Part shown: positions 16,610-25,087 of the stretch, piece by piece
Layout of the letters: each line of letters starts with the position of its first letter
Numbering within the stretch: the first letter of the stretch is position 1
DNA from: Salinirubrum litoreum
GTDB taxonomy: Archaea; Halobacteriota; Halobacteria; Halobacteriales; Haloferacaceae
DNA length: 64,000 bases
Direction of reading: 5' to 3'
Assembly: GCF_020567425.1 (NCBI RefSeq)
Contig: NZ_JAJCVJ010000004.1
Coordinates: 115,492 to 179,491, forward strand
The notes under the pieces: generated by a model
Seen by the model: the letters and a program-made list of their open reading frames with translations, nothing else
Databases searched by the model: none
What the model was told of the DNA's origin: nothing
Position numbers and translations under genes: made by a program

Positions 16610-17905
16610 TCAGTCCCCGAGCGTCGGCTCTGCGGTCGGCGTCGCTCGCGCGGACCGGTAGCTGACGACGAAGACGCCCGTGGCGACGACGATGAACCCC
16701 GCCGCCGTCAGGAACGCGACCTCCGTCGAGATGTAGTCTTTCACGACGCCGACGAAGACCGGCCCGACGACCTGTCCGATCTTCCACGAGATGGACCGGA
16801 GCGACATACTGCTAGCCACCGAGTCGAACTGCTCGCCCTCCTCGACGAACAGCGCCATACTCGCCGGGAGTCGGATGCTGTCGGCGATCCCCAGCACGCC
16901 GTACGCCGCGAAGAGAGTGAAGAACGCGCCGCCGAGTTCGACGCTTCTGCCGACCGCCGACAGTGTGACTGGCGCGATCGCACCCTCGGCGTACAGCGCC
17001 AGCGGGATCAGCGCGGTGCCGAGACCGTAGACGAGTGCGCCGACCGCGACGAAGGACGGTTTCCTGCCGACTCGGTCCGTCAGATCGCCCATGTACCCCT
17101 GGACGATGGACTTCGTGAGCTTCCCGCCCGCGAGAATCCAGCCGATGGCGAACGCCGAGATGCCGAACTCGGTTCTGGCGTAGATGGGCAGGAAGATGAT
17201 GACCGCCATCTTGCCGACCGAGAACGCGAGGCGGAAGAAGACGAGCGACCGGATCAACGGGCGGTCGAACAGGGCTTCGAGCGTCTCCCGGCCACTCGCT
17301 TCCTCGGGGTCCGTCTTCCCACCGGGATTGTCGCGCAAGTAGAGCAGGACGAGGACGAACGCACCGACCGTCACCGCAGAGAGGACGGCGTAGGCGATCC
17401 ACATGTCGTAGGCGTACAGCAGGTAGCCGCCGACGAGGTCGCCCGCGAGACTGGAGAACGCGCCGACCTGGTTGTACGAGCCGAGCCAGCGACCCGAGGC
17501 GTCCTCGGGACTGATCTCGCCGACGACGGTCGAGCCGGTGATCCAGAGCATACTCGCGCCGACGCCCTGCACGACCCGGACCAGGATCACGTCCACCGCG
17601 TTCGAGACGAGCGCGAACCCGACGAAGACGACGACGTTGATCGCGAGGCCGACGAGCAGGAAGTACTTCGCGTTGCCCGTGTCGACCTTCCGGCCCAGCG
17701 GGAGGACGATCAGCAGTTGGACGATCGCGAAGGCGGTCCCGAACAGCCCCTCGATAGTGCCGGTCGTGCCGAACCGCTCGGCGTACAGCGCCAGCGCGAT
17801 GAGAATCGTCGAGTAGGCCTGTGCCCGAGCGAAGGCAGAGCCTGCCAGCGCGGCGAACTCGCGGTCGCGGGCCAGCAGGCCGAGTGCGTTTCCGGAGCCG
17901 GACAC
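16610..17905 (-). CDS. MFS transporter
   Basis: About 431 residues with 12 predicted membrane segments and a major-facilitator loop 2-3 motif (GRKVDTGNAKYFLLVG). A second GDLTDRVGRKPSF at the equivalent point of the C-terminal half confirms MFS architecture. The substrate is not predictable; this haloarchaeal group is often annotated as multidrug or sugar efflux. GTG at 17905 (encoding MSGSGNALG) was preferred because a TATA-like TTTAACCC lies about 33 bases upstream; the frame is open to 17983. Confidence 0.85.
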   Translation of the reverse strand: MSGSGNALGLLARDREFAALAGSAFARAQAYSTILIALALYAERFGTTGTIEGLFGTAFAIVQLLIVLPLGRKVDTGNAKYFLLVGLAINVVVFVGFALVSNAVDVILVRVVQGVGASMLWITGSTVVGEISPEDASGRWLGSYNQVGAFSSLAGDLVGGYLLYAYDMWIAYAVLSAVTVGAFVLVLLYLRDNPGGKTDPEEASGRETLEALFDRPLIRSLVFFRLAFSVGKMAVIIFLPIYARTEFGISAFAIGWILAGGKLTKSIVQGYMGDLTDRVGRKPSFVAVGALVYGLGTALIPLALYAEGAIAPVTLSAVGRSVELGGAFFTLFAAYGVLGIADSIRLPASMALFVEEGEQFDSVASSMSLRSISWKIGQVVGPVFVGVVKDYISTEVAFLTAAGFIVVATGVFVVSYRSARATPTAEPTLGD

Positions 17906-18098
17906 TGTTTCGGTTCGAAACACTCGGTCCACCGGGTTAAAGTTCGCTCTTCCGGACGCGTTCGGTACGTCAGGACACCCCACGAGGCGTGCTCACGGCT
18001 GTCGGTACTGCTCGGTCGGTGTCGAAACAAGTGGTGCGAGTGGTGGCTCGGTCGTCCGGCGGCGCGGTCGCCCTGTCTCGGGTGACGTTCTCGCCGAC

Positions 18099-18356
18099 TC
18101 AGAGCATCCCTTCTTCTTTCAGGCCCGCGATGACGTCGTCGACGAGGTCCTGGGCCGAGTCGTAGGGGAAGTCTTGGTGCCCGCCGAGTTTCGCGGCCAT
18201 CTCCATCGCGGTGAAGCTCACGTCGCCCGCCTCGAACTTCGTGCCCGGCCCGTTCGGCAGGGCGGGGACGAGGTCCATCTGGTTGCTCACGGGGTAGTCT
18301 GCGCCTTCGAACGCTTCGAGAAGCTGGTCGCGGAGTTCGGCTTCGGCGTCTGCCAT
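18099..18356 (-). CDS. MTH865-family protein
   Basis: 85-residue soluble protein matching the small MTH865 family (SNQMDLVPALPNGPGTKFEA, KLGGHQDFPYDSAQDLVDDV). The Methanothermobacter protein has a known EF-hand-like helical fold but no known function. The ATG at 18356 was chosen because TTTTTGCG on the minus strand is 28 bases upstream; an in-frame ATG six codons earlier is less well placed. It diverges from the M42 peptidase gene across a palindrome-rich spacer. Confidence 0.85.
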   Translation of the reverse strand: MADAEAELRDQLLEAFEGADYPVSNQMDLVPALPNGPGTKFEAGDVSFTAMEMAAKLGGHQDFPYDSAQDLVDDVIAGLKEEGML

Positions 18357-18366
18357 GCTATAGTAT

Positions 18367-18413
18367 CCACACATCGTGCGCAAAAACGTTCCGGAACAAC
18401 CGAGAACGTGTGG
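18367..18413. promoter_or_regulatory. Nested inverted repeats between MTH865 and M42 genes
   Basis: The palindrome GTTCCGGAAC (18388-18397) lies inside a wider inverted pair CCACAC (18367-18372) and GTGTGG (18408-18413), all sharing nearly one centre. The TATA-like box for the minus-strand gene (18379-18387) is within the outer arms, so a bound dimer would affect that promoter. Confidence 0.45.
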
Positions 18414-18513
18414 AAGGTTGTTCGACGACGGTCGCCGGCGACCGCGACACGACCTGCCCACGAAACCGCCCGCGAACGCCGGGCTTTTGCCACCGGCCAC
18501 GCCAGGTCCTGGC

Positions 18514-19593
18514 ATGGAGACTGACGACACTCCGGCCGGCTCCGACCTCGACTTCGACTTCGACCTCCTCCGGGAGTTGACCGAGACCGGCGGCGTCCCG
18601 GGCTACGAGGACCGGATCCGAGAGATCGTGCGCCGGGAACTCGCCGGGACCACCGATCGCGTCCGCTCGGACGCGATGGGCAACGTCGTCGGCACCATCG
18701 AGGGGTCGAGCGACTACGAGGTCGCCGTCCCGGCACACATGGACGAGATCGGGTTCATGGTCCGGCACGTCGACTCGGAGGGCTTTCTGGAACTGGACCC
18801 ACTCGGCGGCTGGGACCCGCGCGTTCTGAAGGCCCAGCGCGTCACGATCCACACCGAAGACGGGCAGGTGCCGGGCGTGATCGGCTCCGTGCCGCCACAC
18901 ACGTTAGACGAGACCGACGTGGAGTCGACGCCCGCAGTCGAGGACGTCTACGTCGATCTCGGACTTCCGAAGGAGAAGGTCCGCGAGCGCGTCTCGGTCG
19001 GCGACCTGGTGACGATGGCACAGACGACCCGGCGACTCGGCGAGCACGTCACCGGGAAGGCACTGGACGACCGGGTGTGTCTGTTCGCCATGCTCGAAGC
19101 GGCTCGCCGGATCGAGGACCCGGAGGTGACGATCCACTTCACCGCGACCGTACAGGAGGAGGTCGGCCTGCGCGGGGCGCGAGCCCTCGGAGTGGACATC
19201 GCGCCGGATCTCGCAATCGCGCTGGACGTGACGGTCGCGAACGACCTGCCGGAGTTCGACGAAGGCGAGTACGTCACGCGACTCGGGCAGGGCACGGCGA
19301 TCAAACTGAAGGACTCGAGCGTCATCACGAACCCGAAGGTCCACCGCCGGCTGACGTCGGTCGCCGAGGCCCACGGCATCAGGACGCAGACCGAGGTGCT
19401 CCCGGCCGGCGGCACCGACACCGCCGGCTTCCAGACCGGCGGGGGTGCGACCGCGGTCGGTGCCATCTCGATCCCGACGCGGTACCTCCACACGGTGACC
19501 GAGAGCGTCCACGCGGACGACGTGTCGGCGACCATCGACCTGTTGACGGCGTTCTTGGAGACCGAGACCGGTGACCACGACTACACGCTCTGA
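18514..19593 (+). CDS. M42-family metallo-aminopeptidase (FrvX/endoglucanase-like)
   Basis: 359-residue cytosolic dinuclear-metal peptidase. Metal ligands are recognisable: HMDEIG (~residue 76), KALDDRVC (~185), catalytic QEEVGLRGA (~217), ALDVTVAND (~240) and the late His in RYLHTVTES (~330). M42 enzymes form large tetrahedral complexes that finish degradation of peptides released by the proteasome. Some homologs are mislabelled cellulases. The length is normal. An acidic N-terminal extension of ~17 residues is typical of halophilic versions. Confidence 0.93.
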   Translation: METDDTPAGSDLDFDFDLLRELTETGGVPGYEDRIREIVRRELAGTTDRVRSDAMGNVVGTIEGSSDYEVAVPAHMDEIGFMVRHVDSEGFLELDPLGGWDPRVLKAQRVTIHTEDGQVPGVIGSVPPHTLDETDVESTPAVEDVYVDLGLPKEKVRERVSVGDLVTMAQTTRRLGEHVTGKALDDRVCLFAMLEAARRIEDPEVTIHFTATVQEEVGLRGARALGVDIAPDLAIALDVTVANDLPEFDEGEYVTRLGQGTAIKLKDSSVITNPKVHRRLTSVAEAHGIRTQTEVLPAGGTDTAGFQTGGGATAVGAISIPTRYLHTVTESVHADDVSATIDLLTAFLETETGDHDYTL

Positions 19594-19652
19594 AGCGCGT
19601 GTTTCCGTGGCTTCCTCTGTCGTGTTGGAAGCCGGCGGTCGCAGTCGTGGAA

Positions 19653-19700
19653 GCTGTCGCGGTCGGAGTGGTGGTCGCTGTCGCGGTCGGAGTGGCGGAT
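19653..19700. repeat. Tandem repeat, 24-bp unit, two copies
   Basis: Two 24-base units beginning GCTGTCGCGGTCGGAGTGG, nearly identical with mismatches only near the end of the unit. It lies in the 240-base gap after the peptidase gene. A short Val/Ala frame runs through it but does not look like a real gene. Confidence 0.85.
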
Positions 19701-19833
19701 TCGGTCGTGGTTACGATGCGGTATCGTTCCAGTCGTCTCGACCTTCGAGCCACATCTCGAAACACGGTCGAGTCGATCACTGACCTCCCGCGTCACCCCG
19801 ACCCCGATTCACCGTGACTCGATCGCGACCGCT

Positions 19834-20502
19834 CTACAGTGGGATCGGGAGCCACGACAGCCACTCGACCACGGTCGCCGGCGGGAGCAGTGGCTCGTGT
19901 AAGACCAGCCAGTCCAAGAGACACAGTCCCAGGCCGTGTGCCACGATAGACGGCAACAGCGACCGGCTCTTGTAATCTACCGCGCCGAACAACACGTCTG
20001 TCGGCCCCGAGAGCAGCAACTCGATCGGCGGCTTCCCGACGTGGTGCAGGGCGTAGACGACCGGGCTGATGAACACGCTCTTGAAGCCGATGTCGCGCAC
20101 GCCGACACAGAGCAGGCCCCGGTAGTACGTCTCCGCCGCGATCACGACCACCAGCTGCTGGGCCGCGTGCGGGAGAAACGCCGACAGCGCGGTACTGGTC
20201 TGCCACATCGGGTAGTACGCCCGGATGGAGGGGAGCGACGACCCCACGAGGTAGAAGGGGACGACGAACGCCGCGAGCAGGAGGGTGTTCCGCAGGGCGG
20301 TGCGGTCCACGCGCCAACCCAGGTCCCGGCCGTGGGTGATCGCCAACAGCGCGGGGGCGAACACGAACAACACCGCGTCCCGCACGGCCCGCGCCGTGAG
20401 GTCGCCGTTCGGGACGTGCCAGTAGCTCAGCACGATCGTCAAGAGTAAGCCTACGAGGAGAGACCGCTGGACCCACGTCAGCCCCCGGAGGCGGTCGAAC
20501 AC
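19834..20502 (-). CDS. CPBP-family intramembrane metalloprotease (Rce1/Abi-like)
   Basis: 222 residues with about seven membrane segments. The conserved catalytic elements of CPBP proteases are present: AETYYRGLL (Glu and Arg of motif 1, but Thr replaces the usual second Glu of EExxxR), ALHHVGK (motif 2 His) and SIVAHGLGLCLLDW (motif 3 His). Members process prenylated proteins or peptides or act in bacteriocin immunity; the substrate here is unknown. Starts with GTG 10 bases after the DUF5789 stop, so the two are co-transcribed. Confidence 0.85.
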   Translation of the reverse strand: MFDRLRGLTWVQRSLLVGLLLTIVLSYWHVPNGDLTARAVRDAVLFVFAPALLAITHGRDLGWRVDRTALRNTLLLAAFVVPFYLVGSSLPSIRAYYPMWQTSTALSAFLPHAAQQLVVVIAAETYYRGLLCVGVRDIGFKSVFISPVVYALHHVGKPPIELLLSGPTDVLFGAVDYKSRSLLPSIVAHGLGLCLLDWLVLHEPLLPPATVVEWLSWLPIPL

Positions 20503-20512
20503 GGCCGACGCG

Positions 20513-20803
20513 TCAGTCCGCAGTCTCGACCGGCCCGGTGCCGACGACGCTCGTCACGTCGTCCAGAAACTCCTGCCGGGAGTCGAAGTACGTCGTCTCC
20601 ACGTCGTCCAGGACGTCCGCGAGTGTCTGCGGTCCGGCGGGTGTCCGGATGGTGCTCTCGCCCTCCAACTCGCGGATTCGGCTGGCCTCCTTCGGCCACG
20701 TGAGCCGCGAGGCGACCCGCGCCAGCGGGGCCCCCTCGACGGACTCGCCCGTCCCGAGTTCGACCGCGGGCGCTTCCTCTTCCGCGTCGTCGTCGTCAGC
20801 CAT
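20513..20803 (-). CDS. DUF5789-type haloarchaeal protein
   Basis: 96-residue acidic protein (MADDDDAEEEAPAVELG start). The core TWPKEASRIRELEGESTIRT and ADVLDDVETTYFDSRQEFLD resembles the small haloarchaeal DUF5789 family. No membrane segment. The function is unknown. The ATG was chosen at the acidic start; the upstream frame is basic and non-native. It leads a two-gene unit with the CPBP protease. Confidence 0.75.
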   Translation of the reverse strand: MADDDDAEEEAPAVELGTGESVEGAPLARVASRLTWPKEASRIRELEGESTIRTPAGPQTLADVLDDVETTYFDSRQEFLDDVTSVVGTGPVETAD

Positions 20804-20965
20804 ACTCCGGCGTTTGCCACCGGCGGGCGTAAACCCTTCGGACCCCGGCGCGAGTCGCCCGACCACGGGTCGTCCCGGCCGTCGCCGGGCCACGCAGGCG
20901 TCATAGCCACTGCGTCTTGCGACCGTCTGACGTAGGGTTTTGTGGGAGGCTTCCGTACCCCCGGT

Positions 20966-21850
20966 ATGACCAGTCTCTCGGAGGCGTACGGTGGCAACGT
21001 CGGCTCGGCGACGAGCCTCCGGCGGCTGTATCTCGGTGGGGCGCTGTTCGGACTCGGGACGCTGCTCGTCCTCGTCGGCATCGTCGTGACCACGACCGAC
21101 CTCCTGATCGAGGGACTCACCGCCGCCAGGCGGATCGGCGGTATCCTCGCGGGTGTCGGTGTCCCGGCGGCGTTCCTCGGCGTCCTGACGGTCCTACCGG
21201 CCAGTCGCCGGACGCGCGCGGCGGCGGTCATCGGCGCGACGATCGCGGTGCTCGGCGTCGCCCTGTTCGCCCACGCGTACCCCTGTCAGTGGTCCGGGTC
21301 GAACTGCGGCACGGCGAACCTCACACTCCCGACCGTCGGGCTGTACTTCCTCGGCACCGTGACGACCATCTGGTGTCTGTTCGTCGGCATCGCCACGTTC
21401 AAGCGTCGGAACGACCCCGGCGGCACGGCCCGCCTCGAAGTAGTCCGGCAGGGCGAGACGGTCGTGGTGGAGCGAGAAGACTCCGGCTTCGGCGGCTTCG
21501 GCGGTGTCGGGCTGTTCGGCCAGGAACCGGACGGCGAGGTCGAGACGCAGACCGGGTCGCCGGCGAGCGACGGCGGGTCGACGACGCAGGACCTCTCGTC
21601 GCCGCTTGACCAGTCCGGCGACACGCACGACCGGATGGCACCGACGACAGACGACGCCGAGGTGATGCGGAGCGGGGCGGCAGGAGACGCCGCCGAGCGC
21701 CCGGACGTGACCGATCGCTACTGCGGGAACTGCGACCACTTCCAGTACGTCCGCACCGACGACGGCATCCAGCCGTACTGCGGCGCACACGACGAACTGA
21801 TGGACGACATGGAGGCCTGCCGCGACTGGCAGGCGCGCGGCGGGAACTGA
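20966..21850 (+). CDS. Haloarchaeal membrane protein with C-terminal Cys-rich cytosolic domain
   Basis: 294 residues. Four membrane helices occupy roughly residues 22-160, followed by a low-complexity Gly/Asp/Ser linker and a C-terminal module YCGNCDHF-x14-YCGAHDE-x6-MEACRDW whose four cysteines and two histidines could bind metal. It resembles proteins labelled DUF7139 in haloarchaea (recalled, not searched). Membrane anchor plus zinc-like tail could mean a sensor or scaffold, but no function is known. Confidence 0.75.
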   Translation: MTSLSEAYGGNVGSATSLRRLYLGGALFGLGTLLVLVGIVVTTTDLLIEGLTAARRIGGILAGVGVPAAFLGVLTVLPASRRTRAAAVIGATIAVLGVALFAHAYPCQWSGSNCGTANLTLPTVGLYFLGTVTTIWCLFVGIATFKRRNDPGGTARLEVVRQGETVVVEREDSGFGGFGGVGLFGQEPDGEVETQTGSPASDGGSTTQDLSSPLDQSGDTHDRMAPTTDDAEVMRSGAAGDAAERPDVTDRYCGNCDHFQYVRTDDGIQPYCGAHDELMDDMEACRDWQARGGN

Positions 21851-21878
21851 TCGACACGGCGCGCTGTTTTCCGACTAC

Positions 21879-22385
21879 TCACAGCCCGGAGAGCGTCTCG
21901 CTCACTCGCGTCCAGTGACTGCCCTTCCAGAAACACTGTCCGCAGTCCCGACAGCGCCAGACGCGCATCGGGTCGCCGTCCTGCGTCGTGTCGGGCGCGT
22001 ACGCCGGTCGCTCGTCGTGGTCCGCGAGTTCTGCGACCGGGCCGTTACAGCGACCACAGCGCGCCGGTTCCGAATCCAGTTCGAGCGTGAACCCGGCCTC
22101 GCGGAGTTCCCGGAGTTGGTCGGTCACGTCCCGCGTCTGCAACAGGACGCTCCCGGCGGCGGTGTCCCGGTCGGCCCGGCGCGCCAACTGGTGATCGCGG
22201 GTCAGCAATCGCCGATTCTCCTCGCTTGCCAGTGCGAGCAGTCGGTCGTCGGCTTCCGCGTCCCGGTCCAGCGCGTAGGCCGCGTCGTAGCCGCACATCC
22301 GGAGGTAGCTGGCGAGTTTGCCGAGCATCACGTCCAGCAGGAGTCGGCTGTCGGTGGGAGACGAACGGGGTGCCTCGTCGGCCAT
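21879..22385 (-). CDS. Mut7-C RNAse domain protein
   Basis: 168 residues. The N-terminal two thirds is a PIN-like Mut7-C domain (LLDVMLGKLASYLRMCGYDA, acidic residues in DRDAEADD, LLTRDHQLARR), predicted to be a ribonuclease. The C-terminus is a zinc ribbon with CGRC and CRDC pairs and the typical CFWKGSHW ending. Its ATG shares a base with the polX stop (TGATG), making it the last gene of the DUF5788-polX-mut7C operon. Confidence 0.88.
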   Translation of the reverse strand: MADEAPRSSPTDSRLLLDVMLGKLASYLRMCGYDAAYALDRDAEADDRLLALASEENRRLLTRDHQLARRADRDTAAGSVLLQTRDVTDQLRELREAGFTLELDSEPARCGRCNGPVAELADHDERPAYAPDTTQDGDPMRVWRCRDCGQCFWKGSHWTRVSETLSGL

Positions 22386-24133
22386 CAGTGGAGGAAGTCG
22401 CGCAGTCCGTCGATGTCGCGTGTGTTCACCACGTCTGCCTCGGTCGCCCAGCCACGCCGTGCGGTGTGGATCCCGTACCGGGCGTGGTCCAGTTCGCCCG
22501 GCGAGTGGGCGTCGGTGTTGATGGCGATCAGCGCGCCGGCCTGCACCGCGAACTTCGTCGCCTCGCCCGACAGGTCGAGGCGATACGGACTGGCGTTGAT
22601 CTCCAGTGCCGTGTCGTTGGCGGCGGCCGCCTCCGCGATACGCTCGTAATCCAGCGGCAGCCCGGGTCGCCGATTCAGCAGGCGACCGGTCGGGTGCCCG
22701 AGGACGTCGACCGAGGGGTGTTCGATGGCGGTGACGATCCGCTCGGTCGCGGTCTCGCGGTCCTGGTCCAGCGCGGCGTGGGGCGAGGCGACGACCACGT
22801 CCAGTTCGGCGAGGAGGTCGTCGTCGGTCGAGAGACCGCCTGCTTTGTCGATGTTCGTCTCCACGCCGTGGAGGACCGGGATGTCGGCGTCGGCCGCGAC
22901 GGCTTCGACTTCTGCCATCTGCTCGCGCAGGCGGTCGTCGTCCAGGCCGACGCCGCCGACCATCCCCGGGCCAGTGGCGTGATCCGAGACGACGTGGTAC
23001 TCGTAGCCGCGCTCTGCGGCGGCGGCGACCATCTCCGCGATGGTGTTGTTCCCGTCCGACCAGTCGGTGTGGGTGTGCAGGTCGCCGCGCAGGGCGCCTT
23101 CCTCGATGGGGTCGGGGAGGGTTCCGTCCATCGCGGCTTCGATCTCACCGGTGTCTTCGCGCATCTCCGGCGGGAAAACAGGGAAATCGAGTGCCCCGTA
23201 GATCTCTTCCTCCGTCCGGCCGCCGAGTCGCTCGCCGACGCGCTGGCCGTCGTCCGGATTCTCCACCTCGGACACGTCGAAGATGCCGTACTCGTTGATC
23301 TTCAGCCCCCGATCGATGGCGACGTTCCGGAGGTGGACGTTGTGTTCCTTGCTCCCGGTGAAGTACTGGAGGGCGGAACCGAACTCCTCGGGGACGACGA
23401 CCCGGAGGTCCACCCGCACGCCGCCGGCCCGAACCGACGCCTTGCTCGTGCCGGCCTCGATCACCGAGTCGGCCTCCGGCCAGTCGGTGAACGCCTCGAC
23501 GACCGACTCGCCGTCGTCGCTTGCGACCAGCACGTCCACGTCGCCGATTGTCTCTCGCCAACGTCTGATCGACCCCGCGACCTCGGCGCGGTTCGCTGGT
23601 TCCACGTCGGCGAAGTACGCGAGCACGCTGTCCGCGAGGGGCCGGGCCTCGCCGAGCAGTTCGCGCTCCTGTGTCTGGCGGGCGAAGGGGATGGCGTCGA
23701 GGATGTTCTGCTCGGTCTTCGCGCCGAAGCCTTTCACCGACTGGATCTCGCCGGCTTCGGCGGCGGCTTCGAGTTCGTCGAGTGTCGTGATCCCGAGTGC
23801 TTCGTACAGCGCGCCGACGGTCTTCGGGCCGACACCCTCGACCGACGTGAGCGCGCCCATCTCGACGGGCATCTCGTCGCGGAGTTCCTCCAGTTCCTCG
23901 ATCGACCCGGTCGTCAGATACTCGACGATCTTCGACGAGATGGCGTCGCCGACCTTGTCGATCTCCTCGACCGCCTCCTGTCCCTCCTCCGCGAGTTCCT
24001 CGATCGGCCGGTGGTAGCCCCGGACGTTCTCGGCGGCGTCGCGGTAGGCGCGCGGCTTGTAGTTCACGTCCTGGGCTTCCAGCAGGTCGGCGAACTCCTC
24101 CAGCAGGTCGGCGATCTCGTCGTTCCGGCTCAC
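22385..24133 (-). CDS. polX: DNA polymerase X family protein with PHP domain (PolX)
   Basis: 582 residues. Order: helix-hairpin-helix N-terminus (~1-100), family-X nucleotidyltransferase with GSIRRWRETIGDVDVLV (catalytic Asp pair) and the third Asp in VRVDLRVV, then a C-terminal PHP phosphoesterase beginning GDLHTHTDWSDG. Bacterial PolX with this layout fills short gaps and has 3'-5' exonuclease activity in base-excision repair. Starts with GTG overlapping the DUF5788 stop by 4 bases (GTGA). All catalytic residues appear intact. Confidence 0.93.
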   Translation of the reverse strand: MSRNDEIADLLEEFADLLEAQDVNYKPRAYRDAAENVRGYHRPIEELAEEGQEAVEEIDKVGDAISSKIVEYLTTGSIEELEELRDEMPVEMGALTSVEGVGPKTVGALYEALGITTLDELEAAAEAGEIQSVKGFGAKTEQNILDAIPFARQTQERELLGEARPLADSVLAYFADVEPANRAEVAGSIRRWRETIGDVDVLVASDDGESVVEAFTDWPEADSVIEAGTSKASVRAGGVRVDLRVVVPEEFGSALQYFTGSKEHNVHLRNVAIDRGLKINEYGIFDVSEVENPDDGQRVGERLGGRTEEEIYGALDFPVFPPEMREDTGEIEAAMDGTLPDPIEEGALRGDLHTHTDWSDGNNTIAEMVAAAAERGYEYHVVSDHATGPGMVGGVGLDDDRLREQMAEVEAVAADADIPVLHGVETNIDKAGGLSTDDDLLAELDVVVASPHAALDQDRETATERIVTAIEHPSVDVLGHPTGRLLNRRPGLPLDYERIAEAAAANDTALEINASPYRLDLSGEATKFAVQAGALIAINTDAHSPGELDHARYGIHTARRGWATEADVVNTRDIDGLRDFLH

Positions 24134-24573
24134 CGGCCACCCCGCTTCGAGACGCCGCCGTCGTCGCGACCGAGCGCCTGCTTCAGGAACGACATCCAGC
24201 GCTTCCGGTCGGCGGCGGCCTGTCGTTCGGCCTCCTGTTCCAGATCGACCGGCCGGAGCTGTTCGAGGGCGTTCAGCGCCCGGTCGATCCCGACGATGGA
24301 CTCCACGAGTGTCTCACCCTCCTCGTAGCTCACCTCGTCGTTCTCGATCCGCTGGAGGCGCTGGAGACGCTCCCGGCGGAGGTTCTTCTTCGCCTGGTCC
24401 ACCCGGTCACGCTCGCCGGCGGGGATGGTGTCCCGGCGTTTGATCTCGAAGACGAACGACCGGAGGTCGATCTCCTCCCCTTGCACCTCGATGGTCTCGG
24501 GGATGGACGCGCCCACGGTCGCTCCCTCCCGGTTGACGCGTTCGAGGAGCTGTTTTCGCTCGAACTCTTGCAC
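24130..24573 (-). CDS. DUF5788-type haloarchaeal protein
   Basis: 147 residues, first gene of the polX operon. GTG at 24573 (encoding MQEFERKQLLERVNREG) was chosen because the family starts there; upstream codons encode a non-native basic stretch. The protein is charged and helical (KKNLRRERLQRLQRIENDEVSYEEGE) with no membrane segment. Constant linkage with PolX and Mut7-C in haloarchaea (recalled) suggests a role in DNA repair or nucleic-acid handling. Confidence 0.8.
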   Translation of the reverse strand: MQEFERKQLLERVNREGATVGASIPETIEVQGEEIDLRSFVFEIKRRDTIPAGERDRVDQAKKNLRRERLQRLQRIENDEVSYEEGETLVESIVGIDRALNALEQLRPVDLEQEAERQAAADRKRWMSFLKQALGRDDGGVSKRGGR

Positions 24574-24744
24574 GCGAGACGGTTGGGGTGGCCCGTACTT
24601 CGCTCCTTCGCTGGAGTACGTGGGTGGCTCGGGGTACTGTGTCGGGAGAGTCGAAGTCGTGACTTCGGGTGCGTCTGTTGTAGCTGTGGATTGCCGTCGA
24701 ATCGGTCGCAGACGTGGATGCTGTCGAACTGCTCGTAGACGACG

Positions 24745-24875
24745 AGTGGTGAACGCCCTCGGCGTCTCTCGAACCACGCTCCTCGGTCAGGCGGGCCGGC
24801 AAGCCGGCTCGCCTGCCTTCCGGTGCTGACGGGCGAGCCACGCCTCGCCCGAAGCGGCCCCACGCCGCCGAGGTG
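24745..24875. repeat. Hairpin-rich element related to that at 13210
   Basis: The left part (GTGAACGCCCTCGGCGTCTC) resembles the left arm of the 13210 element. Outer arms CCTCGGCG (24757-24764) and CGCCGAGG (24866-24873) pair; a long inner hairpin spans 24788-24815 and a second 24831-24850 (GGGCGAG/CTCGCCC). It fills much of the 514-base gap before the DHH gene; nothing else was found in that gap. Confidence 0.6.
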
Positions 24876-25087
24876 TCGCGCCAGCCCGTTCGACTGGTCC
24901 TGTGACGTGAACTGTGGTGGAAACTCGGAAGCCGCGGTGTCGTCGCGGTCTGCAGTGCGATCAGGCTTGAAATTGTCGTCGCGGCTCACCGTCTTCGATG
25001 TACGACCGACGAGCTAGACGATCACAGTACTCCGGCGATCCACGAACACCCACAGAGCCGACCCGAGAACACCGTTCGACCCACCGC

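Noticed and set aside
22226..24328. 700-codon plus-strand frame opposite polX
   Set aside because: Antisense of PolX, whose catalytic motifs are intact on the other strand.
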